Shown here: piece by piece, positions 24,119 to 32,275 of the stretch
Position numbering within the stretch: position 1 is the stretch's first letter
Layout of the letters: each line of letters begins with the position of its first letter
Assembly (NCBI GenBank): GCA_022824865.1
Contig: JAJDZD010000012.1
Coordinates: 1-38,083 of the forward strand
DNA length: 38,083 bases
Direction of reading: 5' to 3'
Source: Chloroflexota bacterium
GTDB taxonomy: Bacteria > Chloroflexota > UBA11872
Position numbers and translations under genes: made by a program
Notes under the pieces: model-generated
Told to the model about the DNA's origin: nothing
Database searches by the model: none
The model's input: only the letters and a program-made list of their open reading frames with translations

Positions 24119-25339
24119 AGAACCCGGCGCTTCGGCTCGCTCGATCAGCACCTGAACGTCGCGAACGGTCTCCGTCTCGAAACTCGCGGCGCAGGACGCG
24201 AGATAGAAGTCCCACATCCGAATGAAGCGGTCATCGAAACCGAGCGATCGTACTCGTGCTTCGGCCCGCCAGAATCGACGTCGCCATTCATCGAGCGTCC
24301 GCACGTAGTGTGGCCCAATCTCGTCGATGGCCCGCACCGCCAGAGCCTGCCCACCGCGCCGCACCGATTGCCGAATCTCGACCACCGCCGGCAGGACACC
24401 GCCGGGAAAGATGTACTTGCTGATCCAGCCCGAGGCCCGCATCCCGAGGGCGGCATCGCGATCCTGGATGCCAATCGTTTGCAGCAGCATGGCCCCGCCG
24501 GGCCGCAGGACGCGCTCGCACGTCGCAAAAAACTCGTCCCAATACTCCCGGCCAACGGCTTCAAACATCTCGATCGAGACCACTTTGTCGAACGTCCCCT
24601 CGACGTCTCGGTAGTCCGAGTAGACGATTCGCACCCGGTCATCCAGCCCGGCAGCAGCCACCCGCTGGCTGGCTAGCCGATGCTGCTCACGCGACACGGT
24701 AATCCCGACGACATGGCAGCCGGTGATCTGCGCGGCGTGGATAGCGAAGCCGCCCCAGCCGCAGCCGATCTCCAGCACGCGGTCGCCCGGCCCGAGATCC
24801 AGCTTGCGGCAGACCAGGTCGAACTTGGCCTGCTGGGCTTCGCCCAAATCGTCGCAGCCGTCCCAGATCGCGCAGGAGTACGCCAGCGACTCGTCCAGGA
24901 ATAGCCTGAAGAAGTCGTTCCCGAGGTCATAGTGCGCCTGGATGTTCTGCTCGCTGCCCGCGCGGGTATTGCGTCGGCGGGTGTGGCGCCACAGATCACG
25001 CAGCCGGCGCGGCAGCGACATCGCGGCATCCAACCGCACTCGCTGCGCATTGGCCAACGCTCCGCTCAGCACGCCTCGGAGATCCGGGCTGGACCACAGT
25101 CCGTCCATATAGGCCTCGCCCGCGCCGGTCGATCCGCCAACGAGCATCCGCGTAAAGGCACGGTCGTCGTGAATCTCGGCCCGTGCAATCCCACCGCGTA
25201 CCGGGTCGCCCACAGCGAATATGGCGCCGTCAGGCAGGCGCAGCTCGAGTCGTCCGTATTGCCAGCCGCGCAGACTGTTCAGGACGAGCGCGCGGGCTAT
25301 CCGGTCAATCGCGTGGGACAGAATCAGACGAACAGACAT
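24098..25339 (-). CDS. cfa: Cyclopropane-fatty-acyl-phospholipid synthase family methyltransferase
   Basis: 413 residues from ATG 25339; the frame extends to 25492 but the extra 51 residues are low-complexity and atypical. Features: IQAHYDLGNDFF (133-144) and SLAYSCAIW (151-159) of the CFA lipid-binding part, the SAM motif VLEIGCGWGGFAI (188-200), IEMFEAVGREYW, and KYIFPGGVLP. It transfers a methyl(ene) group from SAM to the double bond of unsaturated phospholipid acyl chains. Transcribed ahead of a desaturase gene, which could supply its olefinic substrate. Its product would be a cyclopropane or a branched (10-methyl) chain; the sequence alone does not decide. Confidence 0.9.
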   Translation of the reverse strand: MSVRLILSHAIDRIARALVLNSLRGWQYGRLELRLPDGAIFAVGDPVRGGIARAEIHDDRAFTRMLVGGSTGAGEAYMDGLWSSPDLRGVLSGALANAQRVRLDAAMSLPRRLRDLWRHTRRRNTRAGSEQNIQAHYDLGNDFFRLFLDESLAYSCAIWDGCDDLGEAQQAKFDLVCRKLDLGPGDRVLEIGCGWGGFAIHAAQITGCHVVGITVSREQHRLASQRVAAAGLDDRVRIVYSDYRDVEGTFDKVVSIEMFEAVGREYWDEFFATCERVLRPGGAMLLQTIGIQDRDAALGMRASGWISKYIFPGGVLPAVVEIRQSVRRGGQALAVRAIDEIGPHYVRTLDEWRRRFWRAEARVRSLGFDDRFIRMWDFYLASCAASFETETVRDVQVLIERAEAPGSAARAGA

Positions 25340-25518
25340 TTGCCGCGGACGTTCGATTCTGCCACGCAGTCCGCCAGCTGAATCAGTCGCCGAGCCCTGA
25401 CGCGCAGCCTTCACAACGTGTGCTGCCTGCGCCCGGGATTGGGCCTTCCGCTCCGTGGCATGCTGAGCCGCGCGACGCGCGTCATCCTGCAATGCGCGCT
25501 GTCGGTCGGAGGCATGGC

Positions 25519-26517
25519 ATGGCAGAGGGAATGCGAATCGCGACGGGTCAGTTCAGCGAGCCGACGCCGGACATCCTGCAGTTCGCCGCGCAGATGGGGG
25601 TCAGCGGCATCGTCCTCAACTCACCGCGCCTGCCGGGTGGCGAACGCTGGGAAGTCGAGGACCTGGTGCGGCTGCGCCAGCGGGTAGAGGCCCACGGGCT
25701 GAAGATTGAGTCCATCGAGAACGTTCCGCATCACTTCTATGACTTGGCCATGCTTGGTCTTGAGGGCACCGACCGGCAGATCGCCAACTACCAGGCGACC
25801 GTTCGCCACATTGGCGAGGCGGGAATCTCTATCCTCGGCTACCACTGGATGCCCAACGGCGTATGGCGCACGGAGCCCAAAGTGATCCGCGGCGGCGCCG
25901 TGGCCACGGCTTTCGACGCCGCGACCGTTACCTCCAACTCGCCCACGCATGGCCGAACCTTCAGCTCCGACGAGATGTGGGCCAACTACGCGCGCTTTAC
26001 CGACGCCGTTCTGCCCGTGGCCGAAGCCAGCGGTGTGCGGCTGGCGCTGCACCCTGACGATCCACCAGTCCCGTCACTCGGCGGCGTGGCTCGCCTGATG
26101 CGCTCGTTCGATGGATTCAGGCGAGCCATGGAAATCGCTGACAGCCCCAACAACGGGTTGGACTTCTGCATGGGCTGCTGGTCGGAGATGGGCGAGGATG
26201 TGCTGGCCGCCATGCATCACTTCGTGTCCGAGGACCGCCTGTTCTACGTGCATTTCCGGGACGTGCAGGGCACGGTTCCGGTCTTCAACGAGTGCTTCCT
26301 CGGCGAAGGCAACGTGGACATTGCCGCCGCCATGCGAACCCTGTACCACGCAGGCTTCACTGGGTTCCTGATCGATGACCATGTGCCGAAAATGGTGGAT
26401 GACACGCCCTGGGGACACCGTGGCCGAGCCCTGGCGACCGGCCAGATGATGGGACTTCTCGAGGCGATCAAGGCGGAGGGACCACCAAGCGCGTCCAAAG
26501 CGCCAGCCGCCGCCTGA
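25519..26517 (+). CDS. uxuA: Mannonate dehydratase family protein (UxuA-like)
   Basis: 332 residues from ATG 25519, which has GGAGG at 25508-25512 six bases upstream; a much longer in-frame extension overlaps the divergent cfa gene and is rejected. It is a TIM barrel with IESIENVPHHFYDL and GYHWMPNGVWRTEP, and candidate metal ligands His178 (ALHPDDPP), Cys207 (LDFCMGCWSE), His225 (VHFRDV) and Asp257 (LIDDHVPKM), in the order seen in Mn2+ UxuA enzymes. UxuA converts D-mannonate to 2-keto-3-deoxygluconate. It is shorter than E. coli UxuA (about 394). The next gene, an enolase-superfamily acid-sugar dehydratase, starts after 23 bases. Confidence 0.85.
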   Translation: MAEGMRIATGQFSEPTPDILQFAAQMGVSGIVLNSPRLPGGERWEVEDLVRLRQRVEAHGLKIESIENVPHHFYDLAMLGLEGTDRQIANYQATVRHIGEAGISILGYHWMPNGVWRTEPKVIRGGAVATAFDAATVTSNSPTHGRTFSSDEMWANYARFTDAVLPVAEASGVRLALHPDDPPVPSLGGVARLMRSFDGFRRAMEIADSPNNGLDFCMGCWSEMGEDVLAAMHHFVSEDRLFYVHFRDVQGTVPVFNECFLGEGNVDIAAAMRTLYHAGFTGFLIDDHVPKMVDDTPWGHRGRALATGQMMGLLEAIKAEGPPSASKAPAAA

Positions 26518-26540
26518 CCCGCAGCCTCGGAGGTAACACC

Positions 26541-27740
26541 GTGCGAATCACGCAGGTACGAGCCGTCAACCTGAACATTCCGCGAACGCCTCCCACGTCG
26601 AAGCCACGACGGCCCGGGTGGAATTCACATGCACGGCGCGCGCTGCCGATCAACAAGTACCCGGAGTTCTCTCGAATGCACGGTCGAATGCCGGGCGCCA
26701 ATACCTGGGAACGGGTGTGGGTGCAGGTGACGGCCGAGGATGGAACGTGGGGCCTGGGCGAGTGCAGCTTCGGCGAGCCGGTAGCCGCCCTGGTCGACTT
26801 CCACTTCGGGCCACTGCTGGAAGGCCGGGACTGCCTGGCGCTGGAGTTCCTGAACGATCTGATGTGGCGATCAACCCAGCGATTTGGCGCGGGCGGGATC
26901 GCAACAGTCGCGCAGTCAGGCATCGATCTCGCGCTGTGGGACCTCAAAGGCAAATTGCTGGGTCAGCCGGTGTACTCGCTGATCGGGGGTCCCTGCCGCG
27001 AGAAGGCGCTGGTGTATTGCACCTCGGACGATCTGGACTGGTCGCAGGAGCTCGGATTCAAGTGCTTCAAAGTCTCGAATCCCGCGCACTATGACGAAGG
27101 CATCGATGGAATCAACCTCGTTGAGGAGCACATTGCGAGAGCCCGGGAGGCAGTCGGCCCCAATGCCGAACTGATGTACAACCCGGTCATGAGCTTCAAC
27201 GTGGAGTTCACGGTCAGGCTGGCCGAGCGATTGCGTCCGTACAACCTGCGCTGGCTGGAGGAGCCGCTTATTCCAACGGACCTTGAGGGGCATATCGAGC
27301 TGCGAAAGGCCATCAACTGGGTGCCGCTGGCGACGGGCGAAGATCACCACGGTCGATGGACCTTCAGACAGCTCGTGGAGCACCGGGCCGTGGACGTGTT
27401 GCAGCCGGACTTGATGTGGTGCGGTGGCCTGTCGGAAGCGTTGAAGATTTACACCATCGGCGAAGCAGCCGGGATCATCACGATTCCCCACGCAGCCGTC
27501 GCCACACCCTGGGGACAGCACTTTGCGATTTCAATGCCGGAGTCGCCGATGGCGGAGTTTTGGATGGGCAGCGATCCCGGCATACCGCTCGAAGATGTGT
27601 GGCCGACTCCAGGACTGGCTGTTCCCAAAGACGGCTACATCCGGCCGAGTGACGCACCGGGCTGGGGCATGGAGATCGATGAACGGTGGATCACGCCCTG
27701 GGACCACGCGGCAGCACCCAGAGCGCGAGGGTTGATCTGA
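26541..27740 (+). CDS. Enolase-superfamily sugar-acid dehydratase, L-rhamnonate dehydratase-like
   Basis: 399 residues from GTG 26541, with GGAGG seven bases upstream. The mandelate racemase/muconate lactonizing fold is complete: capping domain with INKYPEFSRMHGRMPG, SGIDLALWDLKGKLLGQPVY, and a barrel with Glu240 (RWLEEPL), Glu267 (ATGEDHH), QPDLMWCGG with the Asp partner, and His317 (TIPHAAVATPWGQHFA). It most resembles rhamnonate dehydratases, which use a His-Asp dyad and lack the KxK motif. The first metal ligand is Asp in that family; here the aligned residue is Asn214 (LMYNPVMSF), a possible loss or a subfamily trait. It follows uxuA in a two-gene operon. Confidence 0.87.
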   Translation: MRITQVRAVNLNIPRTPPTSKPRRPGWNSHARRALPINKYPEFSRMHGRMPGANTWERVWVQVTAEDGTWGLGECSFGEPVAALVDFHFGPLLEGRDCLALEFLNDLMWRSTQRFGAGGIATVAQSGIDLALWDLKGKLLGQPVYSLIGGPCREKALVYCTSDDLDWSQELGFKCFKVSNPAHYDEGIDGINLVEEHIARAREAVGPNAELMYNPVMSFNVEFTVRLAERLRPYNLRWLEEPLIPTDLEGHIELRKAINWVPLATGEDHHGRWTFRQLVEHRAVDVLQPDLMWCGGLSEALKIYTIGEAAGIITIPHAAVATPWGQHFAISMPESPMAEFWMGSDPGIPLEDVWPTPGLAVPKDGYIRPSDAPGWGMEIDERWITPWDHAAAPRARGLI

Positions 27741-27942
27741 GGGCCCTGCAGAGAACGTGAGTCCCCAGGCGCATGGAGCTACTCGCCAAAGAATGTGAAC
27801 TTTCAAGCACTTGGTGACCTCCGAGCACTTGAGGTGTGGCTAGAGTATTTATCACGGGTTCGAAGCAAATCTGATACAAGAGGGCGTCCTGGTTTTCGAA
27901 CCGAAGCATCTGTAAGCGGCAGGAGCCAATAGGAGGGAATAC

Positions 27943-28632
27943 ATGAGAATTGAACCACGCGCTTGGCTGGCCGAGTTTGTCGGCACGCTGACGCTCATCT
28001 TCATCGGCTCCCTGAGCGCGGCGGTCGCGTTCGAAGCGCTTGACGGCGGCACGGGCGGCGTCGTGTTGGCCGGCCTGGCTCACGGTCTCATCCTGGTCGC
28101 GTTGATCTACGGAATCGGCGCCGCCTCTGGCTGCCATATCAACCCGGCCGTCAGCATCGCGCTGGCTGCCATTGGCAAGTTTGAGTGGCGCTCACTTCCC
28201 GGTTACATCGTGGCGCAACTTGCCGGCGCGGTCGTTGGCGCCTTGCTGCATGCCGCGATTCGCGCCAAGGGTGCCACGCACTATGGGCTCCCCCTGCCGG
28301 GAGCCGACGTCGGCGCGGGACAGGCGCTTCTACTCGAAGCAGTGCTCACGTTTTTCCTCGTGTCAGTGATCATTGGCGCCGCGGTGAGTGGCAAGGCGAC
28401 GAAGGGCTTTCACGGGCTTGCCATCGGTCTCACGCTGGCCGCCAGCTGGCTCGTAGGTGGAGCCCTGACCGGAGCCGCGCTGAATCCCGCGCGGTCCTTC
28501 GGCCCCGCCATCGTGGCCCTTAACTTTGATTCGATCTGGATCTACTGGGTTGGGCCGATCGTCGGCGGGCTGATCGCTGCCGGCGCTGGGCTCTATCTGC
28601 ACAATCTCAGCCAGGAGAGCGAATCGGGCTGA
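27943..28632 (+). CDS. Aquaporin/MIP-family channel with TIP-like filter
   Basis: 229 residues, six membrane helices and both half-helix motifs, HINPAVS (Asn67) and LNPARSFGPA (Asn181). Start ATG 27943 has AGGAGG six bases upstream. By spacing from the NPA motifs, the four ar/R filter residues are His47, Trp169, Ala178 and Arg184. E. coli AqpZ has Phe, His, Thr and Arg. His at the first site is typical of plant TIP channels, which also pass urea or ammonia; the Trp assignment depends on a gap-free helix 5 alignment. It stands alone, ending at a strong hairpin shared with the convergent gene. Confidence 0.9.
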   Translation: MRIEPRAWLAEFVGTLTLIFIGSLSAAVAFEALDGGTGGVVLAGLAHGLILVALIYGIGAASGCHINPAVSIALAAIGKFEWRSLPGYIVAQLAGAVVGALLHAAIRAKGATHYGLPLPGADVGAGQALLLEAVLTFFLVSVIIGAAVSGKATKGFHGLAIGLTLAASWLVGGALTGAALNPARSFGPAIVALNFDSIWIYWVGPIVGGLIAAGAGLYLHNLSQESESG

Positions 28633-28640
28633 ACGCAATC

Positions 28641-28676
28641 GAGCGCCGCGCCTTCCGATACGATGGCGCGGCGCTC
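28641..28676. terminator. Perfect 12-bp stem between convergent genes
   Basis: GAGCGCCGCGCC at 28641-28652 and GGCGCGGCGCTC at 28665-28676 are exact reverse complements around a 12-base loop. It lies 8 bases after the aquaporin stop and 21 before the stop end of the opposite-strand aminotransferase, where a bidirectional terminator would be. No T-run follows on either strand, so factor-independent termination is not certain. Confidence 0.7.
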
Positions 28677-28697
28677 GCCTGGTCCAGAGAGATGCGC

Positions 28698-29639
28698 TCA
28701 GGCGATCAGTTCGGCGTAGCGCCTGGCCTGGGCGATGAAGTCCACGCCCACATCCTCGCTGAACGCATCCGCCAGGCGTCGATAGATCGCCCCCACGTTG
28801 CCATCGCCAATTGGCGCCCCGTTGAAGCGTGTGGCCGATATCAGGCAGTAGGGCGTGGTTGTGAAGAAGGCCTCATCGGCCGTGGCCACGTCGTAGGGCT
28901 CGAAGTCAGCTTCGCGCGCGGGGATACCAAGCTCACTCGCCAGCGCCAGGGTCGTGTCGCGGGTGACGCCGCGAAGCACGCTGTGGCCGCGCGACGTCAG
29001 CAGCTCGCCGTTGCGCACGATGAAGAAGTTCGAGCCGGTGCCCTCGGTGATGAAGCCGTCTTCGCCCTGCAGTACCACAAAGGTGTCGGCTGCCTGGGCG
29101 GCGATTTCCTGATTGGCGACCTGGTAGTGAAGGCGCGACCGGCTCTTGATCTTGGGATCCAGCAGGCGGGACGGTATCGCGCGCTGGCGCGGCACCACGG
29201 CATTCAGTCCCTCGTCGTACAAGTAGGCCAATTCGCCCAACATGCCGTCTAGGGGATAGGTGTAGATCAACACCGAGGGGCCGGTGTGTGCGACTGAACT
29301 TCGGTAGCGCCCCAGGACCCCCGGAGAAATCTGGTGCACGATTGAGAAGTCGATTTCGGGATCGTAGGCCTCCCGGTTTCGCTCAATGAGTTCGCCGGTG
29401 AGGCCGGCGAGTTCGTCCATGGAAACGTCGCATGGCACACCCGAGGCGCCCAGCGACGCGTCGAGCCGTTCCAGGTGCGCGTCCAACCGGAAGGGTTCGT
29501 GCAGAAAGGTACGTGTGGTTTCGAACACCGCATCGCCCCAGACGAGGGACGAGTCAAAGATGGAGATCGCGGCGTCGCGCTCCGGTACCCAATCGCCATT
29601 GAGATAAACGACGCGGCCGGGTCGACTGTCTTCACTCAT
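28698..29639 (-). CDS. Fold-type IV PLP enzyme (branched-chain aminotransferase/ADC lyase family)
   Basis: 313 residues of the IlvE/PabC fold. Markers: [22 protein letters not shown] at the N-terminus, [42 protein letters not shown] with PLP Lys165, and [10 protein letters not shown] with Glu199. Such enzymes transaminate branched-chain or other amino acids, some with D- or (R)-selectivity, or lyse aminodeoxychorismate. Sequence alone does not separate these. The ATG at 29639 overlaps the upstream oxidoreductase stop by ATGA, so the two are translationally coupled and perhaps one pathway. Confidence 0.87.
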   Translation of the reverse strand: MSEDSRPGRVVYLNGDWVPERDAAISIFDSSLVWGDAVFETTRTFLHEPFRLDAHLERLDASLGASGVPCDVSMDELAGLTGELIERNREAYDPEIDFSIVHQISPGVLGRYRSSVAHTGPSVLIYTYPLDGMLGELAYLYDEGLNAVVPRQRAIPSRLLDPKIKSRSRLHYQVANQEIAAQAADTFVVLQGEDGFITEGTGSNFFIVRNGELLTSRGHSVLRGVTRDTTLALASELGIPAREADFEPYDVATADEAFFTTTPYCLISATRFNGAPIGDGNVGAIYRRLADAFSEDVGVDFIAQARRYAELIA

Positions 29640-30595
29640 TCGCCGTACTCCGCGGTGTAGATGTCCTGAACGATTTGCAAGGCGCGTAGGCTCGGCAGGA
29701 CATCGGCGATCGTGGGGTTTGGTTCCCTCTGCTCGTCCAGCGCGGCAAAGAACTCGCGGTCCTGGGCCGTGATGACGTCGTGCGGCACGACCTCGGTCAT
29801 CCCGGCGTCAAAGATCAACCCGTCCTTGCCGACAAGTGTCCCTGTCGCATAGTTGGCCGCGATTGTGTTTTCCTCGCCGATGAAGAAGGCGTCGTCGAGC
29901 GCCTGGTGAGTGTTGTAGGACAGCGAAATGCTCCCTACGACACCACTGGCGGTCTTCAGAGCTATCGAGATGTCCATCGGAATCTCGAGGTGGTGATGTG
30001 GGGGACCCAGCTTCGCCGAGACTTCGGCTTCAGTGACTCCCAACACCCACATCCAGGCGTCCATGGCATGGCCGCCGTGATGCCAGATCAGGTTGTCGGT
30101 CCAGCTTCGCTGGTAACCCACCCAATTCACGTTGAGGCGACGGATGAATCCGTAGCGCTGCAGCGCGTGGTGAACGGTGAGTTCTCCGCCCGCAATCATG
30201 GCGCGCATGCGCAGCATGGCCGGCTGAAAGCGACGAGTGTGAGCGGCCATGACCGGCGTGTTTGCCGAGTGGGCAGCTTCCTGTATCGCTATCGCGTCGG
30301 CCAGCGACGTGGCCACGGGAATCTCCAGCAACGTCGGCAGCTTGCGCTCCAACGCTGCTTCGGCGTGTGCGCGGTGAAAGTCGCTGGGCGACGTGATGAC
30401 GACGACGTCGACCGCCGGATCGTCTAACCCGCGTTCCAGGTCGATGCCATGCCGCGCGAAGCCAGCTTCGGCGGCAAACTCGGAGACCTGCGATTCGCGG
30501 CGTCCAACCACGTGATACAGGGTGTGGCCCAGCTCGCGAAGGGCGCGCGAGTGGAATCCGGCGATGCTGCCGGACCCCACCATCAATACGTTCAC
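29636..30595 (-). CDS. Gfo/Idh/MocA oxidoreductase, LigC/PmdC-like
   Basis: 319 residues. N-terminal Rossmann motif GSGSIAGFH (7-15), [10 protein letters not shown], and LLEIPVATS where most of the superfamily has E-K-P. The EIP variant together with HTRRFQP, INRRLNVNW-like [25 protein letters not shown], and [12 protein letters not shown] resembles LigC/PmdC, the NAD(P)-dependent 4-carboxy-2-hydroxymuconate-6-semialdehyde dehydrogenase of protocatechuate 4,5-cleavage. That pathway's ring-cleavage dioxygenase is not in the window, so a related semialdehyde or hemiacetal substrate is equally possible. It is the first gene of a coupled pair with the aminotransferase. Confidence 0.85.
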   Translation of the reverse strand: MNVLMVGSGSIAGFHSRALRELGHTLYHVVGRRESQVSEFAAEAGFARHGIDLERGLDDPAVDVVVITSPSDFHRAHAEAALERKLPTLLEIPVATSLADAIAIQEAAHSANTPVMAAHTRRFQPAMLRMRAMIAGGELTVHHALQRYGFIRRLNVNWVGYQRSWTDNLIWHHGGHAMDAWMWVLGVTEAEVSAKLGPPHHHLEIPMDISIALKTASGVVGSISLSYNTHQALDDAFFIGEENTIAANYATGTLVGKDGLIFDAGMTEVVPHDVITAQDREFFAALDEQREPNPTIADVLPSLRALQIVQDIYTAEYGE

Positions 30596-30672
30596 TACGA
30601 CGTTTTCCTTCAGAGCGACGGCAACTCAACCCGTAGCCTAGGATGAGCCGTTCGCAACAGAGCTAGCGTACC

Positions 30673-31860
30673 GTGCCCCCCCGACTATCCGTTTGGGCGT
30701 ATCCCTGGGACCTGGCCGACGAAGGCGTGGAGACGGCGCTGGACTGGCTGGTGGCGCACGGGTATGACGCAGTCGAGCTCTGCCCCAACTACCACGCGAT
30801 ATCGACCTTCTCGCCTCGAAATCGCCGGCGCTCCCAGTTCTACTCGGAACAGGGGGCGGTCTACTTTCCGGCCCGCGCCGAGCGCTACGGCCGGATCAAG
30901 CCAGCGCTCTTCTCCGAGCCCGAGGTATTGGCGGTCTACGAACAGACCTCCCGTGGCGCCGAGTCCCGAGGAATGCAACTCAACGCCTGGGTCATTGGGA
31001 TGTTTCAGCCATGGCTTGCGCGTGCGTATCCGGACACCGCGGTCGAGAACGCGTTCGGTCACCGCAGCTTTGCCGCGACGTGCCCGGCTCATCCGGACAT
31101 CCAGAGCTACCTGCCCGAAATGTTGGCCGACCTTTGCGACCAATACTCGATTAGCGGCCTGACGCTGGAGAACGTCGGCTATCCGAACTTCACCTACGGG
31201 TGGGTACGCCCGCGAATCCTGGTGCATATGGACACGTGGACGCAGTTCCTGGCGGGACTGTGCTTCAACGAGCACTCCATGTCGGCGGCGCGTGCCCACG
31301 GCGTCGATCCGGAGGACGTGCGCTCATCCGTAGCCCGCGAACTTCGCGAACGCCTTGAAGCTGTACCGGGTCCAGCCGCGGCTGACGAAGACCTGCCCGC
31401 GCAAGTAGCGGAACGCTGCGAAGCCGACGAGGAGTTTCGGGGTTACCTGGAAGCGCGTGAGCAGGCAGCGACAGGACTGGTGCAAGCCATTCGCCACGCG
31501 TTACGGCGCAGCCGCGTGCGGGTGGGCATCAGCGAAGCCTCGCTCGGTTGGGCCAACCACGGTCTGCGCCTCGCCGACCTGCTGGACACAATCGGTGCGC
31601 TGATGATTTCGGATCCCACGGATAACGCCGAGGTCGCCGAAGCGCAGGTGGGCACAGTGCGCGATAGCGGCGCCGACATCGAGATCACTGTCAATCAGAC
31701 GGCGCATCATGAGGTCGATCCGCACGGCCCGGGCTTCACGGCACGAGCACGCCGGCTGCGCGAGATCGAGCCGGATCGCGTGATGGTGTACAACTTCGGT
31801 CTTTTGGCCCCGGCCACGCTCGCACACGCCGGCTCAGTACTACGCGAACACCTGGGATAG
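30673..31860 (+). CDS. Uncharacterised TIM-barrel-like protein
   Basis: 395 residues from GTG 30673, with no membrane segment or signal peptide. The N-terminus (LSVWAYPWDLADEGVETALDWL then GYDAVELCPNYH) and AYPDTAVENAFGHRSF, SGLTLENVGYPNF, and MISDPTDNAEVAE strands look like a TIM barrel of the sugar-isomerase or glycoside-hydrolase type; a charged helical insert sits near residues 215-265. I do not recognise the family. No weak ribosome site could be placed with confidence. It is divergent from the oxidoreductase gene, and its neighbours suggest an organic-acid or sugar role. Confidence 0.7.
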   Translation: MPPRLSVWAYPWDLADEGVETALDWLVAHGYDAVELCPNYHAISTFSPRNRRRSQFYSEQGAVYFPARAERYGRIKPALFSEPEVLAVYEQTSRGAESRGMQLNAWVIGMFQPWLARAYPDTAVENAFGHRSFAATCPAHPDIQSYLPEMLADLCDQYSISGLTLENVGYPNFTYGWVRPRILVHMDTWTQFLAGLCFNEHSMSAARAHGVDPEDVRSSVARELRERLEAVPGPAAADEDLPAQVAERCEADEEFRGYLEAREQAATGLVQAIRHALRRSRVRVGISEASLGWANHGLRLADLLDTIGALMISDPTDNAEVAEAQVGTVRDSGADIEITVNQTAHHEVDPHGPGFTARARRLREIEPDRVMVYNFGLLAPATLAHAGSVLREHLG

Positions 31861-31893
31861 CCGCCCGCGGCCAGATCCTGGAAAGGAACCGCG

Positions 31894-32253
31894 ATGCCGC
31901 AGTACGTTTCGATCCGCTTCTACAAGCTACGCGACGACGCCGATCCGGCAGCTTTCGAAGAGGCGTTTCGAGAAGCACCGCCAACCTGGGGCATCGAGCG
32001 AATCCTGCTGCTGCGTGGTTTCAAGGCGGACACCCACGCGCTGGCGCCAAGCGACTACGACTACGGCAGCATTCACATCTACTCGGATCTGGATGACGCG
32101 GTGAAGACCGTGGATATGGCGGGCGACATGTCAGATCGAGACGATATACCCGAGGCCCTGCGTCCCTTCATTCGGTTCTGGCGAACCGCGCACGCCGGTC
32201 CGATCGACCACGGCGTGGTAAACGGCTTCACGCTGATTTCAGAGTCGCCCTAG
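31894..32253 (+). CDS. Small uncharacterised protein, perhaps a dimeric alpha/beta barrel
   Basis: 119 residues from ATG 31894, with AAGGA at the proper distance upstream. It opens with QYVSIRFYKLRDDADPAAFEEAF, a beta strand, acidic loop and helix, and later has IERILLLRGF and SIHIYSDLDDAVKTVD. This beta-alpha-beta-beta order is like EthD or other ferredoxin-like dimeric barrels, but the match is weak. Thirty-three bases after the TIM-barrel gene; the pair may be an operon. Confidence 0.7.
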   Translation: MPQYVSIRFYKLRDDADPAAFEEAFREAPPTWGIERILLLRGFKADTHALAPSDYDYGSIHIYSDLDDAVKTVDMAGDMSDRDDIPEALRPFIRFWRTAHAGPIDHGVVNGFTLISESP

Positions 32254-32275
32254 ACGCCTGAGGAACCGTCCACCA

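Noticed and set aside
25183..25518. 112-residue N-terminal extension of the UxuA-like frame
   Set aside because: It overlaps the divergent cfa gene, while ATG 25519 has an ideal GGAGG spacing.
27741..27942. Promoter for the aquaporin gene at TATTTA (27846-27851)
   Set aside because: No acceptable -35 element lies at 16-18 bases upstream; only the ribosome site is convincing.
29636..30595. Ile92 in place of the Lys of the EKP motif in the Gfo/Idh/MocA oxidoreductase, as a possible loss of function
   Set aside because: The LigC/PmdC group, which this protein resembles in several other motifs, naturally has EIP, so the change is a family trait.
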